A DNA stretch of 64,000 nucleotides from DASUPK01 sp963744105 (GTDB lineage: Bacteria; Actinomycetota; Thermoleophilia; Solirubrobacterales; 70-9), in contig CAVUSJ010000006.1 in NCBI GenBank assembly GCA_963744105.1, positions 1 to 64,000 on the forward strand, in the 5' to 3' direction. A model generated the notes under the pieces. That model did not search any database, was not told the DNA's origin, and saw only the letters and a program-made list of their open reading frames with translations. Below are positions 39,470 through 48,524 of the stretch, in pieces. Both the position numbers and the translations under genes were made by a program. Position 1 is the first letter of the stretch, and each line of letters begins with the position of its first letter.

Positions 39470-40434
39470 AGGCGCTCGTCACCGGGACGGCCGGGTTCAT
39501 CGGATCCCACCTCGCCGAGACCCTCCTGGCCGGCGGCGTCGCGGTGCGGGGGGTGGATCGGTTCTCCACCTACTACGACCCGGCGCTGAAGAGGGGCAAC
39601 CTGAAGAACCTCACCGGCGAGGCGGACTTCGAGTTGGTCGACGGCGACCTCAACGAGCTCGACCCGAACGAGCTGCTCGATGGCGTCGAGGTGATCTACC
39701 ACCTCGCCGGGCAGCCGGGGGTGCGCGTCAGCTGGGGGACCGAGTTCGAGATCTACACCCGCGACAACGTCCTCAGCACCCAGCGGTTGCTCGAGGCCTG
39801 TCGGGACCGGTCGATCGGCCGGTTCGTGCTGGCCTCCTCTTCCTCCATCTACGGGGACGCCGAGAGCTTTCCCACCCGGGAGGACGCCATGCCCGCTCCG
39901 GTCTCTCCGTATGGACTGACGAAGCTGTCCGCCGAGCATCTCTGCCGGCTCTACCACCGCGCCTTCCGCATCCCGACCGTGGCGCTGCGCTATTTCACGA
40001 TCTTCGGCCCGCGCCAGCGGCCCGACATGGCGTTCACCAGGTTCATCGACGCGGCCCTGACCGGGGGCACGATCGAGGTGTTCGGCGACGGCCTGCAGGA
40101 ACGCGACTTCACCTATGTCGACGACGCCGTTGCGGCGACCGTCGCCGCGGGCGACTTGGGAGAGCCCGGGTCGGTCTACAACGTGGCGGGTGGCAACCAC
40201 GCCACGGTCGCCGAGGTCCTCGAGGTGCTCGGTGAGCTCGTCGGGGAGTCCCTGCGGATCAAGCACGAGGATGCAGTGATCGGGGATGCGCGCCGCACCG
40301 GCGCGGACACCACGAGGGCTCGGGAGCAGCTCGGATACGCGCCGCGGACCTCGCTGCGAGAGGGCCTGGCGAACCAGCTCAGCGCACAGAGAGCGGCGCA
40401 CGGGGGCGCGGGGCAGGGCAGTGGCGCGCCGTAA
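39466..40434 (+). CDS. UDP-glucuronate/UDP-hexose 4-epimerase-like SDR
   Basis: A 322-aa extended SDR. NAD site TGTAGFIGSHLAETLLAGG; then VDRFSTYYDPALKRGNL, which resembles the N-terminal part of UDP-glucuronate 4-epimerases (CapI type); SSSSIYGDAESFPTREDAMPAPVSPYGLTKLSAEHL contains the Ser and YxxxK catalytic residues; ALRYFTIFGPRQRPDMAFTRFIDA is the substrate-side motif. A uronic-acid substrate would suit the C5-epimerase and the nucleotide-sugar dehydrogenase of this locus; that is inference. It overlaps the next glycosyltransferase by 14 bases. Confidence 0.85.
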   Translation: MKALVTGTAGFIGSHLAETLLAGGVAVRGVDRFSTYYDPALKRGNLKNLTGEADFELVDGDLNELDPNELLDGVEVIYHLAGQPGVRVSWGTEFEIYTRDNVLSTQRLLEACRDRSIGRFVLASSSSIYGDAESFPTREDAMPAPVSPYGLTKLSAEHLCRLYHRAFRIPTVALRYFTIFGPRQRPDMAFTRFIDAALTGGTIEVFGDGLQERDFTYVDDAVAATVAAGDLGEPGSVYNVAGGNHATVAEVLEVLGELVGESLRIKHEDAVIGDARRTGADTTRAREQLGYAPRTSLREGLANQLSAQRAAHGGAGQGSGAP

Positions 40435-41605
40435 GCGCCACGACGTGGCGATCTACTCTCCGGCGTCATCGACGATGTTCGGTGGGTTGGGGATCGGCAC
40501 GCAGGGACGGCCCGGCGCCCACGGCGGAGGCGCGGAGCTCCAGATGGCGGTTCTCGCTCAGGGGCTTGCCGAGCAGGGACTCAGCGTCGCGCTGATCGTC
40601 TGGCCGGTGGAGCGACGCGAGGGGCTGCATCCGAACCTCGACCTGGTTCTGCGACCGGCGCACGTCGGTGGACCGACCGGCAAGCGGGTCCGCTTGGGCA
40701 AGATCCGGGAGGCGATCAACGTCTGGCGAGGCTGTGCGGCTGCGAACGCCTCCATCTACGTCTACCGGGGCGGCGGGCCGTTGCTGTTCGTCCTCGCCGC
40801 CTACTGCCGCCTCCGCCGTCGCAAGCTCGTCTTCTCCGCAGCGAACGATCTCGACTTCGACTTCGACCGTCCCGACCGCAGCCGGTCCCAGCGACGGCTC
40901 TACGAGCGCGCACTCCCGCGAGCTGACCTGATCGTGGCCCAGCGCGAGGAGCAGCTCGAGTTGGCCCGCCGGGCGGGCTTCTCGAACGTCACCATGATCC
41001 GCAGCTCGGCGCAGCCGGCCGACCCCTCGACAGCCGAACCGGAGGCCTTCATCTGGATCGGCCGCCTGGTCGACTACAAGCGCCCGCTGCGATTCGAGGC
41101 CCTCGCCGAGGCCGTGCCCGAGGCCAGGTTCCGAATGGTCTGGTTCAGCACCGACGAGTCTCGGCCCGGGCTGATCCGGGAGATCGAGGCGGCGGGGAGC
41201 AGGCTGCCCAACCTGGAGCTGCTTGGGCAGCTGTCGCACGCCGACGTCCTCGACCTGATCTCCCGCTCGACCGCCCTCGTCTCGACTTCCGCGGCGGAGG
41301 GAATGCCGAATGTCTTTCTGGAGGCCTGGGCCCGCGCCATCCCGGTCCTCTCGCTGGACTATGACCCCGATGGAAAGATCGAGGTCCTTCGACTTGGCCT
41401 CGTGGCCCACGGATCGGATGAGCGCTTCCAGGAGGCCGCCCGGTCACTGTGGAGCGATCGAAAGCTGCGCTCGGAGCTCGGCGCGAACGGTCGCGAATAC
41501 GTGATCGCCGAGCATTCGCCGGGCGCGGTCGCAGAGCGCTGGGTCGAGGTTCTCCGTCCCCTGCTTCCACGTGGCCCGGGAGATGCAGGGGCAGGATCGC
41601 GATGA
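40421..41605 (+). CDS. Glycosyltransferase family 4
   Basis: A 394-aa GT-B glycosyltransferase. The GTG at 40421 follows GGGGCAGGG; longer upstream frames only shadow the epimerase. N-terminal domain begins HDVAIYSPASSTMFGGLGIGTQGRPGAHGGGAELQMAVLA, and the C-terminal domain has AFIWIGRLVDYKRPLRFEALAEAV, STSAAEGMPNVFLEAWARAIPVLSLDYDPDG with the donor-binding Glu. Expected to extend the lipid-linked repeat unit. Downstream of the sugar epimerase, upstream of the nucleotide-sugar dehydrogenase. Confidence 0.85.
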   Translation: MARRKRHDVAIYSPASSTMFGGLGIGTQGRPGAHGGGAELQMAVLAQGLAEQGLSVALIVWPVERREGLHPNLDLVLRPAHVGGPTGKRVRLGKIREAINVWRGCAAANASIYVYRGGGPLLFVLAAYCRLRRRKLVFSAANDLDFDFDRPDRSRSQRRLYERALPRADLIVAQREEQLELARRAGFSNVTMIRSSAQPADPSTAEPEAFIWIGRLVDYKRPLRFEALAEAVPEARFRMVWFSTDESRPGLIREIEAAGSRLPNLELLGQLSHADVLDLISRSTALVSTSAAEGMPNVFLEAWARAIPVLSLDYDPDGKIEVLRLGLVAHGSDERFQEAARSLWSDRKLRSELGANGREYVIAEHSPGAVAERWVEVLRPLLPRGPGDAGAGSR

Positions 41606-41621
41606 CGCTTCAATCTGACGG

Positions 41622-43037
41622 ATGAATTCCGTCCCTGACGCCAAAGATCGACCTGTCGTCTGTGTGCAGGGCCTTGGCTTCGTGGGCATGGCGATGGCGC
41701 TCGCGACGGCGAGCGCCCGCCGAGAGGGCGGCTCCCCGTCCTTCGATGTGATCGGCGTGGAGATCGACGACGCGGCCGGGCGGGAGAGGGCCGAGGCCGT
41801 CAATGCCGGTCGTCTGCCGATCCGGTCATCGGACGGTCGCATGGAGGACGCGATGCGCCGCGCGGTCGAGGCCGGAAACCTGAGGGCGACGACCGACCCC
41901 TCGGTCTACGGGCGCGCACGGGTGGCCATCGTCGACGTCGGCCTCGACGTGACGATGACCGAGGATGGCCCAACGGTGGATTTCACCGGTCTGCGGGCCG
42001 CGGTGCGCGCCCTCGCTGAGCGCCTTCCCGAGGGAGCTCTCATCATCGTCGAGACGACGGTCCCACCGGGAACCTGCGAGAAGGTGATCGCTCCCTTGAT
42101 CGACGAAGTGGTCAAGGATCGCGGGCTTCCCCCGGGCGCGATCCTTCTGGCCCATGCGTACGAGCGGGTGATGCCCGGCCCGCAGTATCTCGACTCGATA
42201 GTCAACTTCTGGCGCGTGTACGCGGGACACACCCATGAGGCCGCGGACGCCTGCGAGCGCTTTCTCTCTCAGGTCGTCAACGTCGAGGACTACCCGCTGA
42301 CGAGGCTTGCTTCGACCACCGCGTCCGAGACCGCGAAGGTCCTCGAGAACAGCTATCGGGCGATGAACATCGCCTTCATGGAGGAGTGGGGGCGCTTCGC
42401 CGAGGAGGCGGACATGGACCTCTTCCGGGCCATCGACGCCATCCGGATCCGCCCCACCCACTCGAATATGCGCCAGCCGGGCTTCGGCGTTGGCGGCTAC
42501 TGCCTGACCAAGGATCCGCTCTTCGCGGAGTACGGGGCCCGTGAGCTTCTCGGGTACAAGGACCTCGAGTTCCCCTTTTCTGAGCGTGCGGTCGAGGTGA
42601 ACAAGGTCATGCCCTTGGTGTCGCTCGACAAACTGGAGGAGCTCCTGGGGAGCCTCCGCGGACGCCGGCTCCTGCTCCTCGGCGTGTCCTACCGGGAGGG
42701 TGTGGCCGACATACGCGAGGCGCCGGCGGAGACCTTCATCAGTGAGGCGAAGCGCCGCGGTGCCGAGGTCGTGGCGCAGGATCCGCTGCTCGACGGCAGG
42801 GAGCTCACCGGGGGGCAGCGGGTCGAGGGCGGCCTTCCATCGCCGGGTGGCTTCGATGCCGTCGTCTTCGCGGTCGGCCACGCCCAGTACCAGGAGCTGG
42901 ACCTGCTCGAGTGGCTCGGCTCGGCCAGCCCGCTGATCGTGGACGCGAGCCGGGTCCTGAGGGACGACCAACTGGAAGCCCTCGCCGCGAAGGGCCTGAC
43001 CGTTTGGAGCGTCGGCCGGGGCTTGGGCACGCGATGA
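41622..43037 (+). CDS. UDP-sugar 6-dehydrogenase
   Basis: A 471-aa NAD-dependent dehydrogenase of the UDP-glucose/UDP-N-acetylhexosamine 6-dehydrogenase family, making a uronic-acid nucleotide sugar by two oxidations. Visible: VVCVQGLGFVGMAMALATASA (NAD site), VETTVPPGTCEKV, SETAKVLENSYRAMNIAF (catalytic Lys and Asn), and the nucleophile Cys in GFGVGGYCLTKDPLF. The C-terminal domain has GVSYREGVADIREAPAETFI. Its closest branch looks like the WecC/WbpA type (acetamido sugars), but this is not certain. It supplies the uronic acid on which a C5-epimerase would act. Overlaps the next SDR by four bases. Confidence 0.9.
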   Translation: MNSVPDAKDRPVVCVQGLGFVGMAMALATASARREGGSPSFDVIGVEIDDAAGRERAEAVNAGRLPIRSSDGRMEDAMRRAVEAGNLRATTDPSVYGRARVAIVDVGLDVTMTEDGPTVDFTGLRAAVRALAERLPEGALIIVETTVPPGTCEKVIAPLIDEVVKDRGLPPGAILLAHAYERVMPGPQYLDSIVNFWRVYAGHTHEAADACERFLSQVVNVEDYPLTRLASTTASETAKVLENSYRAMNIAFMEEWGRFAEEADMDLFRAIDAIRIRPTHSNMRQPGFGVGGYCLTKDPLFAEYGARELLGYKDLEFPFSERAVEVNKVMPLVSLDKLEELLGSLRGRRLLLLGVSYREGVADIREAPAETFISEAKRRGAEVVAQDPLLDGRELTGGQRVEGGLPSPGGFDAVVFAVGHAQYQELDLLEWLGSASPLIVDASRVLRDDQLEALAAKGLTVWSVGRGLGTR

Positions 43038-44008
43038 GCCGCATGCTGATCACCGGCGGCGGCGGGTTCATCGGCGCGCATCTCGCCCGAGCCCTGGCAG
43101 AGGCAGATCACGAGGTCGACCTCGTCGATGACCTCTCCAGGGGGCAGATGGATGCTGATCTGGCCGAGCTCACGGAGCGTCCCAACGTCAGCTTCCTCCA
43201 GAAGGATCTACTCGCCCCCGGAGCGACGGACGACCTTCCGTCGGAGTACGCGCAGATCTTCCATCTGGCGGCGATCGTCGGGGTGGCCAACGTGCTCGAT
43301 GCGCCGGACCGGGTCCTGCGGCGGAACATCGAGCTGCTGGATGTGGTGCTCGATCTCGCCTCGCGGCAGAGCCGCCTGGAACGCCTGCTGTTCGCCTCCA
43401 CGAGCGAGGTCTACGCCGGCACACTCGAGCTCGGCGATCTGGCGGTGCCGACACCGGAGGACTCGCTTCTGATCCTCCCCGACCTGCAACGGCCCCGAAC
43501 CTCCTACATGCTCTCCAAGATCTATGGCGAGGCGATGGTGCTCCAGTCCGGCCTGCCTGTGACCGTCGTGAGGCCGCACAACGTCTACGGCCCCAGGATG
43601 GGGCTCGCCCACGTGATCCCCGAGCTCCTGCAGCGTGCTCATGCGACGCCGGACGGGGGCCGCCTCGAGGTCTACTCGGTAGACCACCGCCGTACCTTCT
43701 GCTTCGTCTCGGATGCGGTCGAGATGATCTATCGGGCATCTGAGGTGACGGCCGGCAGGGGTCAGGTCCTGAACGTCGGAAACCAGCAGCCGGAGATCGC
43801 CATAGGGGACCTCGCCGAGCGCGTCATCGAGGCCGTCGGGCGCCGGCTCGAGATCGACCCCCGGCCGCCACACCCGGGTTCGCCAAACCGCCGCTGCCCC
43901 GACATGAGCCGGACCGCCGAGGTAACGGGCTTCCGCGGACTGGTGACCCTCGAGGACGGGATCCGGCAGACCTACGACTGGTACCGGCGTAACGTGTTCG
44001 AGGCATAG
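43034..44008 (+). CDS. NAD-dependent nucleotide-sugar epimerase/dehydratase
   Basis: A 324-aa extended SDR. The NAD site is LITGGGGFIGAHLARALAEA, the catalytic residues lie in FASTSEVYAG and YMLSKIYGE, and TVVRPHNVYGPRMGLAHVIPELLQRA resembles UDP-glucuronate decarboxylase and dTDP-glucose dehydratase relatives. Exact reaction open: 4-epimerisation, 4,6-dehydration or decarboxylation. Start ATGA overlap with the dehydrogenase argues that they act in sequence. Its last 37 bases overlap the convergent flippase gene. Confidence 0.85.
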   Translation: MSRMLITGGGGFIGAHLARALAEADHEVDLVDDLSRGQMDADLAELTERPNVSFLQKDLLAPGATDDLPSEYAQIFHLAAIVGVANVLDAPDRVLRRNIELLDVVLDLASRQSRLERLLFASTSEVYAGTLELGDLAVPTPEDSLLILPDLQRPRTSYMLSKIYGEAMVLQSGLPVTVVRPHNVYGPRMGLAHVIPELLQRAHATPDGGRLEVYSVDHRRTFCFVSDAVEMIYRASEVTAGRGQVLNVGNQQPEIAIGDLAERVIEAVGRRLEIDPRPPHPGSPNRRCPDMSRTAEVTGFRGLVTLEDGIRQTYDWYRRNVFEA

Positions 44009-45483
44009 CGGCGTGCCGTCCTCAGGTGGGAGACGGTTACCTCACCGGTCAGCATCAGGACGGCGGCGTAGGCGGCGAGGGACAGGACCGCCCCGGCGAC
44101 GAGTTCGGCGGCGGGCAGCTTGCCCGTCCCGAATGCGAAGAGGACAGCCGCCATCGCAGCTGCTGCCAGCGAGACGCGCGCGAATGACAGGGCGAGTGGG
44201 CCGATCGGCAAGTCGATGAGACGCCGGATGATGACCACGTGGCCGGTGATGAAGAACAGATAGGCGATATCCGTGCCGATCGCGCCCGCCACGATGCCGA
44301 TCTTGGGGATCAGGATCGCGTCGATGGTGGCGTTGATCGCGACAGCGGCCAGCGCCAGCGGAACTCGGCTGCGCGCCTCGCCCAGGTAGTTCACCCCGAG
44401 CGCGATTAGAGGGCCGAGGCCCATCAGGAGGACATAGGGGGAGAGCGCACGCATCACGTCCACCGACTCGCCGTAGCCTGGCCCGAGGGCGATGTCGACG
44501 ATCGAAGGCGCCCACACCAAGAACGGCGGGACGAACATGAACTGAAACGCGAGCAGGATCTTCAAGCTCCTGCGGAAGGCGTCCGCGTCGGGCTCCGCGT
44601 CGGGCTTTCGCGCCAGTCGTGGGGCGACCCCGGCGGCGAGCGCGAGGCCCGCGTACTGCGTCAGGCCGATGATCTGCAAGGGCGCGTTGAAGGCTCCCGC
44701 CGAGGCTGGATCCAGGAACGCGCCAATCAGCAGGACGTCGATGTAGCCGAAGGCCGCGAACGCAGCATCGACGAGGAACAGAGCACCCGCGTATCTCGCG
44801 ATCCTCCTGGCCGTAAGGCCGGGCACTTCGCTCCCCCGAATGCGAGGGCGCCCCAGAGTCCGGAGAAGGAGCACCGCACCGAGGGCCGCGCCGAAGCTGT
44901 AGCCGATCGCCCTCCCGGCGATGGCGCCGGTGACCCCGGCACCGGCCAGCACGAGCGTGAGCGCGGCCGTGGCCTCGACGGTACTCTCGGCGAATGCCAG
45001 CCGGAAGCCGACGGAGTTCCGGCCGATCGCCTCGAAGGTCGTGGTGAACAGGAGCATGAAACTCTGGACCGTGATCGCCAGGGCCATGATTCGCAGGGGG
45101 GCGGTGAGCTCGGAGACGCCGTAGGCGTCGGCTATCGGCTCCGCCGCGGCGAAGAGCCCGACGGCCACCAGCCCGGTCCCGACCGCCTTCAGGCGGACGC
45201 TGTGCCGCAGCACTGCGACCACCTCCCTGGAATCCGCTTGGCGCTCCGCGATGAAGCGCGCTGCCGAGCGCGTTACCCCGAAGTCTGCGGGGAGGAGGAG
45301 CACGCCGCCGACACTCATCGCGAGCGCGTAGACGCCGTAATTGTGGGCGCCCAGGTAGCGGACCAGGAAGAGCGTCAGCCCGCCGGTGAACAGCGCGCTG
45401 ATAACCCGCATTCCGAACGCGAAAGCGGCGTTCCGGCGGATGCTCTCCGGCTCGCCCCCGGACTGCGAGCGCGATCGGCTCAG
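43972..45483 (-). CDS. Polysaccharide flippase (Wzx-like)
   Basis: A roughly 500-aa multi-spanning membrane protein of the MOP/Wzx flippase family, expected to flip lipid-linked repeat units. About 12-14 hydrophobic segments are present, starting with RRNAAFAFGMRVISALFTGGLTLFLVRYLGAHNYGVYALAMSV, a typical family start. No ATG, GTG or TTG lies between the preceding gene and this helix. A CTG at 45483 overlaps the TGA of the polymerase gene (CTGA) and has GAGGGGG about 10 bases upstream; the first ATG (45411) would cut into the first helix. I therefore place the start at the CTG with reserve. Last gene of the minus-strand operon 51590-43972. Confidence 0.8.
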   Translation of the reverse strand: MSRSRSQSGGEPESIRRNAAFAFGMRVISALFTGGLTLFLVRYLGAHNYGVYALAMSVGGVLLLPADFGVTRSAARFIAERQADSREVVAVLRHSVRLKAVGTGLVAVGLFAAAEPIADAYGVSELTAPLRIMALAITVQSFMLLFTTTFEAIGRNSVGFRLAFAESTVEATAALTLVLAGAGVTGAIAGRAIGYSFGAALGAVLLLRTLGRPRIRGSEVPGLTARRIARYAGALFLVDAAFAAFGYIDVLLIGAFLDPASAGAFNAPLQIIGLTQYAGLALAAGVAPRLARKPDAEPDADAFRRSLKILLAFQFMFVPPFLVWAPSIVDIALGPGYGESVDVMRALSPYVLLMGLGPLIALGVNYLGEARSRVPLALAAVAINATIDAILIPKIGIVAGAIGTDIAYLFFITGHVVIIRRLIDLPIGPLALSFARVSLAAAAMAAVLFAFGTGKLPAAELVAGAVLSLAAYAAVLMLTGEVTVSHLRTARRYASNTLRRYQS

Positions 45484-46865
45484 GACTGCCCGTCCCCCTC
45501 TTGAGCGCGCGCCTCGCGGTTGGCGATCGCAAGCATCGTCGGTCCCAACGCAAGCAGCAGCCAGAGCTGCTTGTTGTACTCGTCGGAGGAGAAGAACAGG
45601 GAGCTGAGCAGGCCGATCGTCCCGACCAATTGCGCTCGGGCGAGGATCTCCATCATCAGGTTGCCGTTGTCGACGAACCGCCGAACGGCCCGATAGCTGC
45701 ATGCGAGCAGGCTCAGGATCAGCGAAACGAGCAGGAAGAGACCGACGATTCCGAGCTCAGCCCATGTCTGCAGGTAGACATTGTGCGCCACCTTCTGGGT
45801 GTCCACGATGAAGTCTGAGCGTCGTAGGAGGCCTGGCTCGATCAGCAGGTAGTGAATCGAGGACGTCTGGAAGTTCCCGGCGCCGACGCCGTCGACCGGA
45901 TGGGCCTGCACCATGCGCCAACCCACCTTCCAGATGTCTTCGCGCCCATGGCCGCCCTGCTCGGTGGTGGTCAGGCGCTGTCGTGCCTCCTCCGGCGCGA
46001 AGTACAGGAAGTAGATGGCGGCACCGCCGAGGACGATGACCGTGAGCAGGAGAATCTTCGGACGCCAGCGGCCGGCGAAGATGACGGCCGCAATCGCGGC
46101 GACCCCGAGGGCGATCAGTCCGGATCGCGATACGGTCAGGACGATCCCGAGCAGTGAGAGAGCCGCGGCACCGGCCGCAGCCAGCCGAAGCGCCGGGGAG
46201 CGCTTGCTCGCGATCGAGAGCCCGATCGCCACGGCCAGCGTCGCGACGAGAACCGCGGCCAGCTCGTTCGAGTTGGCGGAGCTGCTGGAGATCCTGGCCG
46301 CCTCGCCGTAGGGGGTCGGGCCCGCTCCGGCGATCACGCCGACGACGGTGGCTGCCGACGCTCCGATGATGAAGGCGTACAGGACGCGCAGCACACCGCG
46401 CTGGGTCTGGATCGCGGTGAAGACGATCAGGAAGAGCACGGCGTCGAGAGCGAGCCTCGAGACGGCATCGAGTGTCGCCGCCGTGTTCTCCGACCAGCTG
46501 ATGCTGACGACACTCCAGGCGACCAGCAGCAGGAGAAGCGCGCTGATCCCGGGGTGCACTCGGAGGAAGTCCGCCTTTGCGTCTGCTCGCACCGCGAGCG
46601 TCCCGAGCCAGGCGACGGCGAGCAGCAGCCCCGCGACCTTGGTGATGCTCCCGGGCACTCCCGGCACGGTCTCGAAGAAGCTGATTGCAGTGAACAACGC
46701 CACGCCGCGGGCGAGGTCCGCGAACACGACCAGCAGAAATGCCAGCGCCAGAGAGGCGGCGATGGCGAGTTCGGGCTTGATCCCCGCGAGCAGCCCGACG
46801 AGCGCTGCGACACCCGCCAGCCCGACGGGGAGACCCCACCTCGGCAGCTCGGCTCGCGCCGCCAC
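45480..46865 (-). CDS. O-antigen ligase/polymerase-like protein (Wzy) 1
   Basis: A 461-aa membrane protein with about 10-12 helices of the Wzy_C/O-antigen ligase family. The family's conserved region is SRSGLIALGVAAIAAVIFAGR, followed by a large extracellular loop containing GREDIWKVGWRMVQAHPVDGVGAGNF and VAHNVYLQTWAELGIVGLFLL; the catalytic-type His and Arg sit there. It would polymerise flipped repeat units outside the membrane. A second such protein is encoded at 51650-53560. GTG start 12 bp after the kinase gene. Confidence 0.88.
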   Translation of the reverse strand: MAARAELPRWGLPVGLAGVAALVGLLAGIKPELAIAASLALAFLLVVFADLARGVALFTAISFFETVPGVPGSITKVAGLLLAVAWLGTLAVRADAKADFLRVHPGISALLLLLVAWSVVSISWSENTAATLDAVSRLALDAVLFLIVFTAIQTQRGVLRVLYAFIIGASAATVVGVIAGAGPTPYGEAARISSSSANSNELAAVLVATLAVAIGLSIASKRSPALRLAAAGAAALSLLGIVLTVSRSGLIALGVAAIAAVIFAGRWRPKILLLTVIVLGGAAIYFLYFAPEEARQRLTTTEQGGHGREDIWKVGWRMVQAHPVDGVGAGNFQTSSIHYLLIEPGLLRRSDFIVDTQKVAHNVYLQTWAELGIVGLFLLVSLILSLLACSYRAVRRFVDNGNLMMEILARAQLVGTIGLLSSLFFSSDEYNKQLWLLLALGPTMLAIANREARAQEGDGQS

Positions 46866-46877
46866 CAGGCGAGCCGC

Positions 46878-48497
46878 CTAGCTTCTTCGGCCGCCGCTGC
46901 CGGCGCCCGCTCTGGCCCGGCCCCCTGTGGCGAGCGGCGAGGGCCCGCCCTGCGCCTCTCCGTCGGACGGGGAGGAGTAGTAGCGGTAGTCGCGACGTCC
47001 CGGACGCTGAGCGCCGACGACCGCGAATCCCGTTGGCTTGATGTCGTTCTCGGCAAGAAGGTCGGCGAGTTGGCCGAGCTTGTCGAGCCGGCTGACGCCG
47101 ATCCGGGCGACCAGCAGGACGTAGTCCGCCTGACGCGCGAGGGGCAGGGCGTCGACCACCTCGTTGAGCGGCGGCGAGTCGATCACGACGTAGTCCGCGA
47201 GACGCCTGGCGTCCTTGATCATGGTGTCCGCGGCGGGGATCGAGAACAGATCGGTGATCCAGCCCGTGCCGGCCTGGTCGGCGAGCAGACAGCGGAGGTT
47301 CGGCCCCAAGGCCGAGCTCGAAACCAATGCCCGGGCGAGCTGAGTGTGCTCAATCAGAACGCTCACGACTCCCCCCTTGGCGGGCTCGAGTCCCAGCACG
47401 GCCCCAAGCGAGGGTCGCCGGAGATCGGCCTCGATCAGGATCACGTCTTTGCCGGTCAGCGCGAGCGATGAGGCGAGGTTGACGGCGGTCGTGCTCTTGC
47501 CTTCGCCGGCGCCGGATCCGGTCACCAGGATCACCTGGCCGCCCTTGGTGGAATCGAAGCGGGCGGAGATCGTCGCTCGCAGGGTCCGGTATGCCTCGGC
47601 GGCGGCCGCGGAGAGGCTCCGAGGACCGAGGGGGCGATCGCGCTTGCCGCCCTCTCTTGGGACGCGCGTGAGGATCGGCAGTGTGTAGGCACGGCGAAGC
47701 TGGTCCTCGCGTCGGAGACGCGTATCGAGGATCTGAGCGGCGAACGCCGCAACGATTCCAATCACGAGCCCGCCCAGGATCCCGCCGATCACCGTCAGCG
47801 CGGGCCGGGGCGAGGCGGGACTCTGAGGAAGATCGGCGACCGTCTCCACCCGCATCGTCGGATCGGGGCCGGTGGACAGGGCCTGGAGCTCGGACAGGCG
47901 TGCGTTGAGCGTCGGATCCGTGCCCCCGGCCGCAAGCTGCTCCTGAATCCCCTTGATCTGCTGGTCGATCGTCGTATGCACCTTGTCAGTCTGTTCGGCG
48001 ACGGACTGGGTGGCGAAGGCATTGGCGAGATTGCGCGCACCGGTCTTGGAGTCGGCCTCCCCCTGAACGGCGATGATGTTGCTCTGTGCGATTGGTTCGG
48101 CGGTGACGTCCTTGAGGATGTCCTCGGGAGTCCCGCTGAGGTGCAGCTGGTTCTTGACCCGTGCCGCAACCTCGGTGTTGGTGACCAGCTTCGCGGCGGT
48201 CTCGACGTCCCGAGTGGGATCGGCACTCTGGCGTATCAGCGGAAGGCTGGGGAGGGTGTCACTGGCGACGGGAGTTATCAACAGGTCCGATTCGGCCTGG
48301 TAGGTCTTGGTCGCCACCAGCACATAGGCGATGGCCACCAACGTGGTGACCAGAGTGGCGATGATCACCAGGCTCATCCGCTCCCGGATGGTCTGGAGGT
48401 AGCGCTTCAGCCCGAGCTCTTCCTCGGGTGGATTACGCCAGTCGATCGTTCTCGGGTCTTCAGCCAAGGGACATCCCGCTCCCCGCGGGCGGAACAT
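46878..48497 (-). CDS. Wzz-like chain-length regulator fused to BY-type tyrosine kinase
   Basis: A 539-aa inner-membrane protein controlling exopolysaccharide length. The N-terminal Wzz domain has two membrane helices (SLVIIATLVTTLVAIAYVLVA and LTVIGGILGGLVIGIVAAFAA) around an extracellular part. The C-terminal BY-kinase has Walker A GSGAGEGKSTTAVNLA, Walker A' VILIEADLRRP and Walker B YVVIDSPPLNEV. The tail contains the Tyr cluster RRDYRYYSS, a likely autophosphorylation site, though it is short for the family. Start uncertain: ATG at 48497, or TTG at 48464 with GGGGAGCGGG upstream. Its fused form is typical of actinobacteria and proteobacteria rather than the split Firmicutes form. Confidence 0.9.
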   Translation of the reverse strand: MFRPRGAGCPLAEDPRTIDWRNPPEEELGLKRYLQTIRERMSLVIIATLVTTLVAIAYVLVATKTYQAESDLLITPVASDTLPSLPLIRQSADPTRDVETAAKLVTNTEVAARVKNQLHLSGTPEDILKDVTAEPIAQSNIIAVQGEADSKTGARNLANAFATQSVAEQTDKVHTTIDQQIKGIQEQLAAGGTDPTLNARLSELQALSTGPDPTMRVETVADLPQSPASPRPALTVIGGILGGLVIGIVAAFAAQILDTRLRREDQLRRAYTLPILTRVPREGGKRDRPLGPRSLSAAAAEAYRTLRATISARFDSTKGGQVILVTGSGAGEGKSTTAVNLASSLALTGKDVILIEADLRRPSLGAVLGLEPAKGGVVSVLIEHTQLARALVSSSALGPNLRCLLADQAGTGWITDLFSIPAADTMIKDARRLADYVVIDSPPLNEVVDALPLARQADYVLLVARIGVSRLDKLGQLADLLAENDIKPTGFAVVGAQRPGRRDYRYYSSPSDGEAQGGPSPLATGGRARAGAGSGGRRS

Positions 48498-48524
48498 TGT
48501 GACAGGGGGTTGTCGGACGCACGG

